From positions 1 to 64,000 of the forward strand of contig NZ_BOOO01000044.1 of assembly GCF_016863275.1 (NCBI RefSeq): a stretch of DNA of 64,000 bases, given 5' to 3'. How positions within the stretch are numbered: the stretch's first letter is position 1; every line of letters begins with the position of its first letter. The stretch comes from Planotetraspora mira (GTDB taxonomy: Bacteria; Actinomycetota; Actinomycetes; Streptosporangiales; Streptosporangiaceae). Of the stretch, positions 36,766 through 45,528 are shown in pieces. The translations under genes and the position numbers were made by a program. The notes below the pieces were generated by a model. That model did not search any database and had not been told where the DNA came from. It saw nothing but the letters and a program-made list of their open reading frames with translations.

Positions 36766-38397
36766 CTAGCTCTTCCAGGTGTCGTGCAGCTGGATTCGGC
36801 TGGACGCCTCGAAGTCCAGGTCGTGGACCCGCTGGGCGACGCCGAGCTCGGTGGTCAGCTCCACCACGGGGATGACGTAGGCGTTCTCGACGATCAGCTG
36901 TTGGGCCTGGCTGACCAGGGCCTGGCGCTTCGTGGTGTCGGTGGTGGCGGCCTGCTCGTCCAGTACCGTGTCCAGCTTGCCGGGGTCGAGCCGGTAGGTG
37001 TTGGCCAGCGCCGTCGAGTAGCTGCTGCGCAGGATGTCCGGGTCGGCCCGGGTGATGTTCCCCCACAGTGCGTCGAAGTCGCCGGACTGCTGTATCTGGG
37101 TGATCTGGGCGATCGGCAGCTCACGCAGCCGGATCTCGACGCCTACCGCCTTGAGCTGCTGCTGGATCAGCTCGAGGGTCGGCCGGTTCGTCGCGGCGTT
37201 GGCGAACCAGTCGACCTCCAGGCTCAGCCGGGTGCCGTCCTTGGCCCGGATGCCGTCGGCGCCGAGCCGCCAGCCGGCCGCCTCCAGCAGCGACACGGCC
37301 TTGCCGGGATCGAACGCGAGCTGCGCGCTGAGGTCCGTGTACAACGGGGTGGTGTGGGCCAGGACGCTGGTCGCCGGCTTGCTTCCGGTCGGGAAGGTCG
37401 CGTTGACGATCTCCTGCCGGTTGATCGCCGCCTGGATCGCCTGCCGCACCGCGAGGTCGCGCAACAGCGGCCGGGAGTTGTTGAGCCCCAGGTTGAACAC
37501 CACGCCCGGGTTGGCCCGTGCCCGCAGGTCGACGTTGCCGCCGCCCTGCAACGCGCTCTCGTCGGCGAGGCCGACGCTGCCGATGGCGTCGACCTGTCCC
37601 GACTGGAGGCTGCCGGTGCGGACCCCGGCCTCCGGAACGATGGTGAACACCACCTTGTCCAGGTAGGCCTCGCCGGGCTTGCGCCACAGCGACGACCCCC
37701 AGTTGTAGCCGGTGCGCCTGGCCAGGGTGATCGACTGGTTGGCCTTGTACCCCTCGAGCTTGAACGGGCCCGACCCGACGATCCCCTCGGTGCAGCGCTG
37801 GTCCGCCGTCTTCCGGGCACTCGCCGACGAGACCAGGCCGAGCGAGAAGGTCGACGTCGCCTGCAGGAATTGGGCGTTGGGCTGCTTGAACGAGACCTCC
37901 GCGGTGAGGTCGTCGACGACCCTGGTGCCGGTGTACCCGCTGAGGTAGCCGATCGCGAGGACGGCCTTGGCGCCGAGCTTGGGCGCGGCGTCGAAGGTGT
38001 CTTTGACCGCCTGGGCGTCGACGGGCGTCCCGTCGCTGAACGTGGCTCCCGGACGGAGGTGGAAAGTGAAGGTCCGCGCGTCCGGGCTCACCTCCCAACG
38101 CTCCGCGAGCCAGGGAACGACCTTCCCCGTGGCCGGGTCCTGGTCGGTCAGCGAGTCGACGATCTGCCGCAGGGCGTAGATGGTGTCGTTGCTGCCGACC
38201 TGTTGCGGGTCGACGCACCCGGCGTACGACCCGACCGCAAAGGTCAGGGTTCCCCCGGCCTTGGCGGCGTCGCCGTCAGCGGCGCCGGCGGTTCCGACGT
38301 CCGAGCCGCAGGCGGTGGTCAGCACGATCGACCCGGCCACGGCAAGCGTCGCGATTAGCCGCCGGCGGACCGCGGTGGATTGTGGGACTCGGTGCAC
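36766..38397 (-). CDS. ABC importer substrate-binding lipoprotein (SBP_bac_5)
   Basis: A 543-residue family-5 solute-binding protein. GTG 38397 has GTGGAG 5 bases upstream. The signal peptide ends in a lipobox-like VLTTAC at about residue 30, then GSD. Domain signatures: LTFAVGSYAGCVDPQQVGSND, PWLAERWEVSPDARTFTFHLRPG, VGSGPFKLEGYKANQSITL, RPLLRDLAVRQAIQAAINRQEIV. Family 5 binds peptides, nickel, and also glutathione or other sulfur compounds. A Cys leader peptide and a sulfur-type promoter upstream favour an organosulfur ligand. Confidence 0.92.
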   Translation of the reverse strand: MHRVPQSTAVRRRLIATLAVAGSIVLTTACGSDVGTAGAADGDAAKAGGTLTFAVGSYAGCVDPQQVGSNDTIYALRQIVDSLTDQDPATGKVVPWLAERWEVSPDARTFTFHLRPGATFSDGTPVDAQAVKDTFDAAPKLGAKAVLAIGYLSGYTGTRVVDDLTAEVSFKQPNAQFLQATSTFSLGLVSSASARKTADQRCTEGIVGSGPFKLEGYKANQSITLARRTGYNWGSSLWRKPGEAYLDKVVFTIVPEAGVRTGSLQSGQVDAIGSVGLADESALQGGGNVDLRARANPGVVFNLGLNNSRPLLRDLAVRQAIQAAINRQEIVNATFPTGSKPATSVLAHTTPLYTDLSAQLAFDPGKAVSLLEAAGWRLGADGIRAKDGTRLSLEVDWFANAATNRPTLELIQQQLKAVGVEIRLRELPIAQITQIQQSGDFDALWGNITRADPDILRSSYSTALANTYRLDPGKLDTVLDEQAATTDTTKRQALVSQAQQLIVENAYVIPVVELTTELGVAQRVHDLDFEASSRIQLHDTWKS

Positions 38398-38417
38398 GTG
38401 TACTCCACTTGAATCGA

Positions 38418-38430
38418 GGGGGTCGCCCCC
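38418..38430. terminator. Short GC hairpin before the binding-protein gene
   Basis: GGGGG and CCCCC around TCG, about ten bases upstream of the SD of the binding-protein gene, in the 182-base leader between leader-peptide stop and GTG 38397. It could be an attenuator stem. CCGATGGG also occurs twice in this leader. Confidence 0.35.
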
Positions 38431-38579
38431 GTGCTGGGCCGGACGGGAGCGGACCGATCGGTGGGGAGGTCGATGCCGGAACGTGGTCGGGGCAGGCGCC
38501 GGTGCGCCTGGCCGATGGGCGATCACCCGATGGGATGGCGGTCTGATGCGGGCGTGCTGTCTGTCCGGGCGGGCGGCTC

Positions 38580-38699
38580 TCAGCCGCGGCAGAGGGAACT
38601 CCGGACCCGCAGCAGGTCGATGTGGCGGCGGGAGAAGCTCAGCAGGGAACGGCTCGAGGCGGCCTCGGGCCGGACGACGTACACCCGCGTGGGCAGCAT
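38580..38699 (-). CDS. Cys-type leader peptide of importer operon
   Basis: A 39-residue open frame, ATG 38699 to TGA 38580, with strong GAGGAGG six bases upstream. It starts MLPTRVYVV and ends SRRHIDLLRVRSSLCRG, with a single Cys three codons from the end. The SRRHIDLxRVxxxLC ending is that of the actinobacterial putative leader peptides found ahead of sulfur-metabolism operons. Its twin at 39064 has the same length and ending on the opposite strand. Ribosome stalling at the Cys codon when cysteinyl-tRNA is scarce is the expected regulatory principle (inference). Confidence 0.82.
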   Translation of the reverse strand: MLPTRVYVVRPEAASSRSLLSFSRRHIDLLRVRSSLCRG

Positions 38700-38782
38700 G
38701 TTCGCCTCCTCGTCGGCCGCACCGTACGGCTCGCATCGGCGCACCGCATCGTGCCGCCCGAGGCTGCCGTCTCGGCGCGCTC

Positions 38783-38831
38783 ATGGTAGGCAGCCGGAAA
38801 TATTTAAGTCAATCCCTACATGAAAAGTAGA
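38783..38831 (-). promoter_or_regulatory. Sulfur-island promoter C with operator
   Basis: On the minus strand: TCTACTTTTCATGTAGG (38831-38815), two bases, TTGACT (38812-38807), an 18-base spacer, TACCAT (38788-38783). Predicted start near 38776, giving about 77 bases before the leader peptide ATG. Drives the importer operon. Confidence 0.7.
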
Positions 38832-38889
38832 GATTGCCTGCCCCGCTGTCGCCAATGGGTGCGCGGCATCTGGGCTCTCTGGAGAAAAG

Positions 38890-38937
38890 CCCACCATTTA
38901 GGTAGGTATAGACAGATATTCTGAGTCGGCGTAATCT
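38890..38937 (+). promoter_or_regulatory. Sulfur-island promoter D with operator
   Basis: CCCACCATTTAGGTAGG (38890-38906), two bases, TAGACA (38909-38914), a 17-base spacer, TAATCT (38932-38937). Predicted start near 38944, about 120 bases before the second leader peptide. Operators C and D are 75 bp centre to centre in the divergent region, each on the upstream side of its own promoter, as for an activator. Confidence 0.7.
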
Positions 38938-39063
38938 CCGGCCAAGGCCGTCCCGTCCACGCCCGGCGGGTCGCGCCCCCCGGCAGGGCGATCCGCCGTC
39001 AGACCGTTGCACGACCCGCAGTACCGGTGTTCCGCACTGATATGCCGACAGGAGGTGACGACC

Positions 39064-39183
39064 ATGCCGAGCGCAGACCCCCGCGTCGTCGTCGCCGTGT
39101 CGTCGCGACCTGCCGGCTTCGCCCTGGTCTCCCGTCGGCACATCGATCTGCAGCGCGTCGCCGGCGCGCTGTGTCCTCGCTGA
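39064..39183 (+). CDS. Cys-type leader peptide of LLM operon
   Basis: A 39-residue open frame, ATG 39064 to TGA 39181, with AGGAGGTGA about 6 bases upstream, the best ribosome-binding site in the island. It begins MPSADPRVVVAV and ends SRRHIDLQRVAGALCPR. Single Cys (TGT) three codons from the end, as in its twin. It precedes four LLM monooxygenase genes. Proposed to sense cysteine supply and control read-through into the operon; the mechanism is inferred from the family, not shown. Confidence 0.82.
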   Translation: MPSADPRVVVAVSSRPAGFALVSRRHIDLQRVAGALCPR

Positions 39184-39232
39184 CCTGTCGCCTGCTCTCT
39201 CCGACCGAGCCCCGCCCGAGCCGACCCGCCGC

Positions 39233-39260
39233 CGACCACCGGTCGACGGACGGGCCGTCG
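39233..39260 (+). promoter_or_regulatory. Competing hairpins downstream of leader peptide
   Basis: CGACC/GGTCG (39233-39245, loop ACC) and CGACGG/CCGTCG (39244-39260, loop ACGGG) share bases 39244-39245 and so partly exclude each other. They lie 50-80 bases after the leader stop and 34 before the first LLM ATG. A terminator/anti-terminator pair is possible, but there is no U-tract. Confidence 0.4.
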
Positions 39261-39293
39261 TGGCACCCTCCGACCAGGAAGTGGTCACTGCTC

Positions 39294-40499
39294 ATGTCCG
39301 ATTCGTTTCCCCTGCTTCACCTCGCCGTCGCGCTCGACGGGGCCGGCCGGCATCCGGCCGCATGGCGGGCGCCGCGGGCTCGGCCGCTGGAGCTTCTCAC
39401 TGCCCGCTACTGGTCCGATCTGGTCGCGGAGGCCGAGCGGGGCCTGCTCGACTTCGTGACGATCGAGGACTCGCTCGGGTTGCAGTCCGCGAGCCCGGTC
39501 GAGCAGGACCGGCGCACCGACCACGTCCGGGGACGCCTGGACGCGCTCCTGATCGCCGCCCGGGTCGCGCCGCTGACCCGCCATATCGGTCTGGTGCCGA
39601 CGGTGGTCGTCACGCACACCGAGCCGTTCCACATCGCCAAGGCGATCGCGACGCTGGACTACGTGTCGACCGGACGCGCCGGCGTGCGGGTCAGGGTGTC
39701 CACCCGGCCCGACGAGACGGCACACTTCGGCCGCCGTCCGCCGGCCCTCGTCCGTCTGGACGAGGTGTCCACCTCGGCGGCGCAGCGGCCGCTGGTCGAC
39801 CTGTTCGACGAGGCGGCCGACTACGTCGAGGTGATCCGGCGGCTCTGGGACAGCTGGGAGGACGACGCGGAGATCCGAGATGTCGCGACCGGGCGGTTCG
39901 TCGACCGCGCCAAGCTGCACTACATCGACTTCGAGGGGCGCTGGTTCAGCGTCAAGGGCCCCTCGATCACGCCCCGCCCGCCGCAGGGCCAGCCCCTGGT
40001 CAGTGCGCTGGCGCACCAGAGCGTGCCGTACCGGCTTGTCGGCCGCTCAGCCGACATCGGCTACGTGACGCCCCACGACACGACCCAGGCCGAAGCCGTC
40101 GTCGACGAGATCCGCGCCGAGCAGGTCGCGGCTGGACGGGGGGCGGAGAGTGTGCTGGTCTTCGCCGACCTGGACGTGTTCCTGGACGACACCGCCGCCG
40201 CGGCGGCCGCGCGCAAGGCTCGCCTCGACGATCTCGCCGGCGCCGAGTACGGCAGCGACGCCCGCGTCTTCACCGGGACGCCGGCCGAGTTGGCCGACCT
40301 TCTCCAGGAATGGCAGTCGGCCGGCCTGGCCGGATTCCGGCTGCGTCCCGGCACCGTCCCGCACGACCTGGAGCAGATCACCCGCGGCCTCGTGCCGGAA
40401 CTGCAGCGCCGTGGTGCGTTCCGGACGGAGTACCGCGCCGAGACGCTGCGGGGCCGGCTCGGTCTGCCCCGGCCCGCGAACCGGTACGCCGTCGCCTGA
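39294..40499 (+). CDS. LLM class flavin-dependent monooxygenase 1
   Basis: A 401-residue bacterial luciferase-like protein: FPLLHLAVALDGAG start, LDFVTIEDSLGLQ, ARVAPLTRHIGLVPTVVVTHTEPFHIAKAIATLDYVSTGRAGV, WDSWEDDAEIRD. It fits the NtaA/DszA/SnaA-like group but is shorter than DszA. Expected to use FMNH2 and O2 on a C-S or related bond. First enzyme of the leader-controlled operon; AGGAA is 12 bases upstream of ATG 39294, a long spacing. Gap to next gene 35 bases. Confidence 0.87.
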   Translation: MSDSFPLLHLAVALDGAGRHPAAWRAPRARPLELLTARYWSDLVAEAERGLLDFVTIEDSLGLQSASPVEQDRRTDHVRGRLDALLIAARVAPLTRHIGLVPTVVVTHTEPFHIAKAIATLDYVSTGRAGVRVRVSTRPDETAHFGRRPPALVRLDEVSTSAAQRPLVDLFDEAADYVEVIRRLWDSWEDDAEIRDVATGRFVDRAKLHYIDFEGRWFSVKGPSITPRPPQGQPLVSALAHQSVPYRLVGRSADIGYVTPHDTTQAEAVVDEIRAEQVAAGRGAESVLVFADLDVFLDDTAAAAAARKARLDDLAGAEYGSDARVFTGTPAELADLLQEWQSAGLAGFRLRPGTVPHDLEQITRGLVPELQRRGAFRTEYRAETLRGRLGLPRPANRYAVA

Positions 40500-40534
40500 G
40501 CCCGGCCAGTCAACGTGGAAGGACCCTCCTGCGC

Positions 40535-41911
40535 ATGAGCAGACCACCCAAGCAGATCCATCTCGCCGCCCACTTCCCCGGCGTCAACAACACGACGGTG
40601 TGGAGTGACCCGGAGGCGGGCAGCCACATCGAGTTCAGTTCGTTCGCCCACTTCGCCCGGACGGCCGAGCGCGGGAAGTTCGACTTCCTCTTCCTGGCGG
40701 AGGGATTGCGCCTGCGGGAGCAGAACGGCCAGATCTACGACCTGGACGTGGTCGGCCGCCCTGACACCTTCACCGTGCTCGCCGCGCTGGCCGCGGTGAC
40801 CGAGCGGCTGGGGCTGACCGGGACGATCAACTCCACCTTCAACGAGCCGTACGAGGTCGCCCGGCAGTTCGCGAGCCTCGACCACCTCTCCGATGGCCGG
40901 GCGGGTTGGAACGTGGTCACCTCCTGGGACGCGTTCACCGGTGAGAATTTCCGCCGGGGCGGCTTCCTCGCGCAGGAGCACCGCTACCGGAGGGCGAGCA
41001 ACTTCCTGCGCGCCACCTGGGAACTCTTCGACTCCTGGCACGGCGACGAGATCGTCGCGGACGCTGCTGCCGGGGTGTTCCTCGGCGACCCGGAGGCGGG
41101 GTCCTTCGAGCACCACGACGAGGACTTCGACATCGCCGGACGGTTCACCGTCCCCCGCAGCCCGCAGGGACGGCCGGTCATCCTGCAGGCCGGCGATTCC
41201 GAGGAGGGCCGGGAGTTCGCCGCCTCGTCGGCCGACGCGATCTTCAGCCGGCACTCCACACTCACCGCCGGGCAGGCCTTCTACGCCGATGTCAAGGGCC
41301 GGCTCGCCCGCTACGGCCGGACCCATGACGAGTTGCTCATCCTGCCTGCGGCCACGTTCGTGCTCGGCGACACCGACGCGCAGGCGCAGGAACTCGCCCA
41401 TGAGGTACGGCTCGCGCAGGTGAGCGGCCAGACCGCGATCAAGTTCCTGGAGCAGCTCTGGAACCGTGATCTCTCCGGCTACGACCCGGACGGTCCCTTG
41501 CCGGAGATCGACCCGGTGGCGGGGGAGAACGCCGTCTCCCGCGGCCGGGCGAGCGTGCGGTATCACAAGGATCCGCTCGCCATCGCCCGGGAGTGGCGGG
41601 ACCTGGCTGCGGCGAAGAACCTCTCCATCCGTGAACTGATCATCGAGGTCACCGGCCGGCAGTCTTTCGTCGGGTCGCCCGCGACGGTGGCCCGGCAGAT
41701 CAACGACCTGGTCCAGGCCGACGCCGCCGACGGCTTCATCCTCGTCCCGCACGTCACCCCCGGCGGGCTCGACCGGTTCGTCGACGCCGTCGTTCCGCTG
41801 CTCCAGGAACGCGGCGTCTACCGCGCCGACTACACCGGCCCGACCCTGCGCCACCACCTGGGCCTGGCCGAGCCGCGGCGGGCCGGCGCGGCCAAGGAGG
41901 CCGGCTCGTGA
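40535..41911 (+). CDS. LLM class flavin-dependent monooxygenase 2 (NtaA/SnaA/DszA type)
   Basis: A 458-residue enzyme of the DszA/NtaA/SnaA group: KQIHLAAHFPGVNNTTVWSDP, FDFLFLAEGLRLREQNG, GTINSTFNEPYEVARQFASLDHLSDGRAGWNVVTSWD, RSPQGRPVILQAGDSEEGREFAA and a C-terminal GGLDRFVDAVVPLLQERGVYR. DszA cleaves dibenzothiophene sulfone, and relatives desulfurise other compounds or act on aminopolycarboxylates. GGAAGGA lies upstream of ATG 40535. GTGA overlap with the next gene. Confidence 0.92.
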   Translation: MSRPPKQIHLAAHFPGVNNTTVWSDPEAGSHIEFSSFAHFARTAERGKFDFLFLAEGLRLREQNGQIYDLDVVGRPDTFTVLAALAAVTERLGLTGTINSTFNEPYEVARQFASLDHLSDGRAGWNVVTSWDAFTGENFRRGGFLAQEHRYRRASNFLRATWELFDSWHGDEIVADAAAGVFLGDPEAGSFEHHDEDFDIAGRFTVPRSPQGRPVILQAGDSEEGREFAASSADAIFSRHSTLTAGQAFYADVKGRLARYGRTHDELLILPAATFVLGDTDAQAQELAHEVRLAQVSGQTAIKFLEQLWNRDLSGYDPDGPLPEIDPVAGENAVSRGRASVRYHKDPLAIAREWRDLAAAKNLSIRELIIEVTGRQSFVGSPATVARQINDLVQADAADGFILVPHVTPGGLDRFVDAVVPLLQERGVYRADYTGPTLRHHLGLAEPRRAGAAKEAGS

Positions 41912-42993
41912 GATTCCTGATGATCACCTTGATCGTGCACGCACCGCATCCGGTGACCGGGGTGCGCAAGTCGACCTACGACCGGTTCCGCGAGGTCGTC
42001 GACAACGCCCTGATCGCCGAGGAACTCGGCTTCGACGGCTTCGGGGTGGGGGAGCGGCACGAGCGGCCCTTCATCTCCTCCTCGCCTCCGGTGGTGCTGA
42101 GCCACATCGCCGCGCTCACCTCCCGGATCCGGCTCTTCACCGCTGTCACCACGCTGAGCCTGCTCGACCCGGTCCGGGCGTACGAGGACTACGCGACCCT
42201 CGACCACCTCTCCGCCGGCCGACTCGAGCTGATCATCGGGAAGGGCAACGGCACCGCCCAGCGGGAGCTTTTCCATGTCACGTCCGAGGACCAGTGGGAC
42301 CGCAACGCCGAGAGCTACGAGCTGTTCCGCCGGCTCTGGCGGGAGGAGAAGGTCACCGCCACGCCGCGGTTCCGGCCTCGACTCACCGAGGCGGAGGTGT
42401 GGCCCCGACCGCTGCAGCAACCGATCAGGGTCTGGCACGGCAGTGCGACCAGCCGGGAATCGGTCGACCTGGCGGCCCGCTACGGCGACCCGCTCTTCTC
42501 GGCGAACGTCACCAACGCGATCGAGCCGTACGCGGAACTGGTCCGCCACTACCGCGAGCGGTGGGCGGAGTACGGTCACGACCCGGCCGCCGCCGTGGTC
42601 GGAGCCGGCAGCGCCGGCTACTACGCGGACCGCCGGTCGCAGGACGCCGTCGCCGCCTATCGGCCGGTCTTCGAGGGGCAGCTCGCCTTCCAGCGACGAC
42701 TTGGGCTCGAGCCGGTCTTTCCCACCCTGGAGGACTTCGTCGAGCGCAGCTCCGCCCTGATCGGCAGCCCGCAGCAGATCATCGAGAAGGTCCACCGCTA
42801 CCACGAGCAGTTCGGCCACAGCGTCATGCACCTGCATGCCGACGCCGGCGGTCTGACCGATGCCCAGCACCGCGACTCACTGGAGCTGTTCCAGTCCGAC
42901 ATCGCGCCTGTGCTGCGCCGGGAGATACCGGACCCGCCCTGGGGGTGGGGACCGGTCACTCCGGAGCCCGTTTCCGCCATTCCAGAAGGGTGA
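41908..42993 (+). CDS. LLM class flavin-dependent oxidoreductase 3
   Basis: A 361-residue luciferase-like protein starting at the GTG in the stop overlap (RFLMITLIVHAPHP). Motifs: AEELGFDGFGVGERHERPFISSSPPVVLSHIAALTSRIRL, DPVRAYEDYATLDHLSAGRLELIIGKGN, WPRPLQQPIRVWHGSATSRESVDLAARYGDPLF. Same operon; four bases separate it from gene 4. Substrate unknown. Confidence 0.9.
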   Translation: MRFLMITLIVHAPHPVTGVRKSTYDRFREVVDNALIAEELGFDGFGVGERHERPFISSSPPVVLSHIAALTSRIRLFTAVTTLSLLDPVRAYEDYATLDHLSAGRLELIIGKGNGTAQRELFHVTSEDQWDRNAESYELFRRLWREEKVTATPRFRPRLTEAEVWPRPLQQPIRVWHGSATSRESVDLAARYGDPLFSANVTNAIEPYAELVRHYRERWAEYGHDPAAAVVGAGSAGYYADRRSQDAVAAYRPVFEGQLAFQRRLGLEPVFPTLEDFVERSSALIGSPQQIIEKVHRYHEQFGHSVMHLHADAGGLTDAQHRDSLELFQSDIAPVLRREIPDPPWGWGPVTPEPVSAIPEG

Positions 42994-42996
42994 CAG

Positions 42997-44112
42997 ATGG
43001 CCACCATCCCACTGGCCGTGCTCGACCTGGTCCCGATCTCCTCGGGATCGACCGCCGCCCAGGCCCTGCGCAACAGCATCGATCTGGCGCGGCAAGCCGA
43101 ACGCTTCGGCTACGCCCGTTACTGGTTCGCCGAGCACCACCTCAACCCGGGGGTCGCCGGGACATCGCCCGCCGTGCTGCTGGCGCTGACCGCGTCGGCG
43201 ACCTCGACGATCCGGATCGGATCCGGCGCGGTGCAAATGGGCCACCGTACGGCGCTGTCGACGGTCGAGGAGTTCGGGCTGATCGACGCCCTGCACCCGG
43301 GGCGCCTGGACCTCGGCCTCGGCCGGTCAGGTGGGCGGCCGACCGAGCCGACCCGGGAACCGGTGCTGGTGGCCGACGGCCGGGCGCCGAACGGGTTGCT
43401 GATCCCGCCGAAGTTCTCCTTCGCCCACCTGCTCGCCTCGCCGCGCTTCGCGCTGCAGAAGACGCTCCTGCAACTGCCCGGCGCGCATTCCCAGAACTAC
43501 ACCGAACAGGTCGGCGACATTCTCGACCTGTTGCACGGCACCTACCGGTCCCCGGAGGGGGAGGAGGCGCACGTGGTCCCGGGTGAGGGCGCGCAGATGC
43601 AGATCTGGATCCTGGGCAGCAGCGGCGGCGAGAGTGCGAACGTCGCCGGTGCGAACGGCCTGCGGTTCGCCGCCAACTACCACGTCAGCCCCGGCAGCGT
43701 GCTGGAGGCGGCCGAGGGCTACCGGGCCGCGTTCCGCCCGTCCGCGGAGCTGGACCGGCCCTATGTCAGCGTCTCCGCCGACGTCGTCGTCGCCGAGACC
43801 GAGGCCGCCGCCCGCGAACTCGCCACGGGCTACGGGCCGTGGGTGCGCAGCATCCGGACCGCCGAAGGGGCCATCCCGTTCCCGACCCCCGCAGAGGCCC
43901 GTGCCCTGCCGTGGAGCGCCGCCGACCGTGAACTGGTCGCCGACCGCGTCGACACCCAGTTCGTCGGGACCGCGGGGCAGGTCGCCGACCAGCTCGAACG
44001 GCTGAGAGAGGCGTCCGGCGCCGACGAGCTGATCATCACCACCATCACCCATGATCATGAGGACAGGGTGCGCTCCTATCGGCTGCTCGCGGACGAATGG
44101 CGCCGACGGTGA
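42997..44112 (+). CDS. LLM class flavin-dependent oxidoreductase 4
   Basis: A 371-residue protein of the YvbT/luciferase-like group: LAVLDLVPISSGSTAAQALRNSIDLARQAERFGYARYWFAEHHLNPGVAGTSP, IRIGSGAVQMGHRTALSTVEEFGLIDALHPGRLDLGLGRSGG, and a C-terminal FVGTAGQVADQLERL...ADELIITTITHDHEDRVRSY. AEHHL is the hallmark of this subgroup. Last gene of the operon; a GC hairpin follows at 44226. Confidence 0.92.
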   Translation: MATIPLAVLDLVPISSGSTAAQALRNSIDLARQAERFGYARYWFAEHHLNPGVAGTSPAVLLALTASATSTIRIGSGAVQMGHRTALSTVEEFGLIDALHPGRLDLGLGRSGGRPTEPTREPVLVADGRAPNGLLIPPKFSFAHLLASPRFALQKTLLQLPGAHSQNYTEQVGDILDLLHGTYRSPEGEEAHVVPGEGAQMQIWILGSSGGESANVAGANGLRFAANYHVSPGSVLEAAEGYRAAFRPSAELDRPYVSVSADVVVAETEAAARELATGYGPWVRSIRTAEGAIPFPTPAEARALPWSAADRELVADRVDTQFVGTAGQVADQLERLREASGADELIITTITHDHEDRVRSYRLLADEWRRR

Positions 44113-44225
44113 GATGCCCGGATGGCCTCTCCGGTTCCCCGCCGCCGCGCACCATGCCACACCGTTCGACCCCGAGGCCTTCCGATCGCCACACGCACGT
44201 CATCGGTTCGGGACGGGAGATGTCG

Positions 44226-44246
44226 CCGGCCAGGATCGGTGGCCGG
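44226..44246. terminator. Hairpin downstream of LLM operon
   Basis: CCGGCCA and TGGCCGG around a 7-base loop, 113 bases past the last LLM stop. No U-tract; moderate support as terminator. Confidence 0.4.
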
Positions 44247-44365
44247 ACATGCCGCATACCGAGACTTTTCTGAAATCCGTATTTTTCGGGTGTCTTGCGA
44301 TCTCGCTCATTGAATGCTGAGGCCTGCTCGGTCTGACACAAAGCACGAACGAGGAGAACGCGGCC

Positions 44366-45106
44366 ATGGCGTGTGCTGACAACGGACAAGGAAGAGCGAA
44401 CCTCGCCTGGGGATCTCTCGCTGTCGTCCTCACCCTTGTTCTCTGCTCCTGCTCATCGGGAGCGGACCGCGCGTCGCCGAGCACGGGGACGTCCCCGACG
44501 GCCATCGCTGAGACCACGACTGCGGCAACCGACGAGCCCACAGCGCCGGCAACGGAGGAGGCGGCGACGGAGACGCCTGAAATCGAGGAGACCGTGGACC
44601 AGCCTCAGGAGAAGAGCCTGGTCGGCGGCAGCTACGAGGTGACGATCAAGGGCACCACCGGATGGGCGGACTTCCAGCGCGCCGGCACGGTGCGCATTCT
44701 CGACACGATCTCCGAGGTGGGGACGACCAACGAGGTCAACGTCGTGGATCTCTGCCTGATCTCGGGCTTCCCGGGAGCCCAACCGGAAGCGGGCGCCATC
44801 TGGTTCAGCAGCAATTCCGGCTGCGATCCGGGGGCCTCCGCCGCCAACATCGACCTGGCGTACGTTGAGGTGGACGGCCAGACGGTCACCGTCCGGCCGG
44901 ACGAACTGGTGGCCGCCACGCTCGGGAACAACTTCACCGCCGGCTCCGGCCTGGCGGCCGGAATCTACGCACCGGTGTCCGGGCAGATGTCCATCACGGT
45001 CGATGAGGGCGGCAACCTCACGGGCTCCGTCGACATCATGGGGTACGGCGGCGCCGGATTCGGCCAAATCCGTTACCAGGCGGAGATCAGCGGCAACCGC
45101 GTCTGA
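44366..45106 (+). CDS. Putative lipoprotein, function unknown
   Basis: A 246-residue protein with a lipoprotein signal (SLAVVLTLVLCSCSSG; lipidated Cys is one of the two at about 27-29). A Thr/Glu/Pro-rich linker follows (TAATDEPTAPATEEAATETP), typical of wall-spanning tethers, then a folded domain of about 150 residues rich in Gly, Val and Thr with two cysteines (VDLCLISG; NSGCDPG). GAGGAG lies 9 bases before ATG 44366. No family recognised. Confidence 0.75.
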   Translation: MACADNGQGRANLAWGSLAVVLTLVLCSCSSGADRASPSTGTSPTAIAETTTAATDEPTAPATEEAATETPEIEETVDQPQEKSLVGGSYEVTIKGTTGWADFQRAGTVRILDTISEVGTTNEVNVVDLCLISGFPGAQPEAGAIWFSSNSGCDPGASAANIDLAYVEVDGQTVTVRPDELVAATLGNNFTAGSGLAAGIYAPVSGQMSITVDEGGNLTGSVDIMGYGGAGFGQIRYQAEISGNRV

Positions 45107-45111
45107 CTTAC

Positions 45112-45315
45112 TTAGTGGGCGGCACGCTCCGCGGCCTCGTGCCACCATCGAGGTGGAGAAGGCCCGACGATCTTCGACGTGGGCTGATCAGGATGGAGAC
45201 CGACCCGTCGGAGGGCCTCGGGGTGAATCCGGACGCTGAACCAGCCGTGCCACTGGCCGTCAGCCGCGGGGCCGCAGGCCAGGTCCACGCGTATCTCATC
45301 GATCTCGAACGGCAT
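45112..45315 (-). CDS. Small hypothetical protein
   Basis: A 67-residue frame from ATG 45315, with GGGGAA 8 bases upstream, reading MPFEIDEIRVDLACGPAADG then WHGWFSVRIHPEALRRVGLH. Its Trp/acidic composition is unlike a random antisense frame. In frame, eight sensible codons (LRDRGIDW) precede the ATG up to a TGA, so it may be a 5'-truncated remnant. No family recognised. It occupies the 420-base stretch between the lipoprotein and the next tetR, which otherwise shows nothing. Confidence 0.35.
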   Translation of the reverse strand: MPFEIDEIRVDLACGPAADGQWHGWFSVRIHPEALRRVGLHPDQPTSKIVGPSPPRWWHEAAERAAH

Positions 45316-45528
45316 CCAGTCGATTCCCCGGTCACGCAGTCAAGCGCGCGCTGATGCCATCGGCTGCGGGCAGCCGTGTGTGTTCTCGTAGGCGGCAATC
45401 AACATCCACTCAGAACTCTGAGTACTCACGGCATCCATGATGCCCGACTTCGGAGGCAAGGGGCTTGTTCGCACGGGCATGGGGAGACACGATCTCCCGC
45501 CGAGGCGTCACGCCGAATCCGCATCGGC

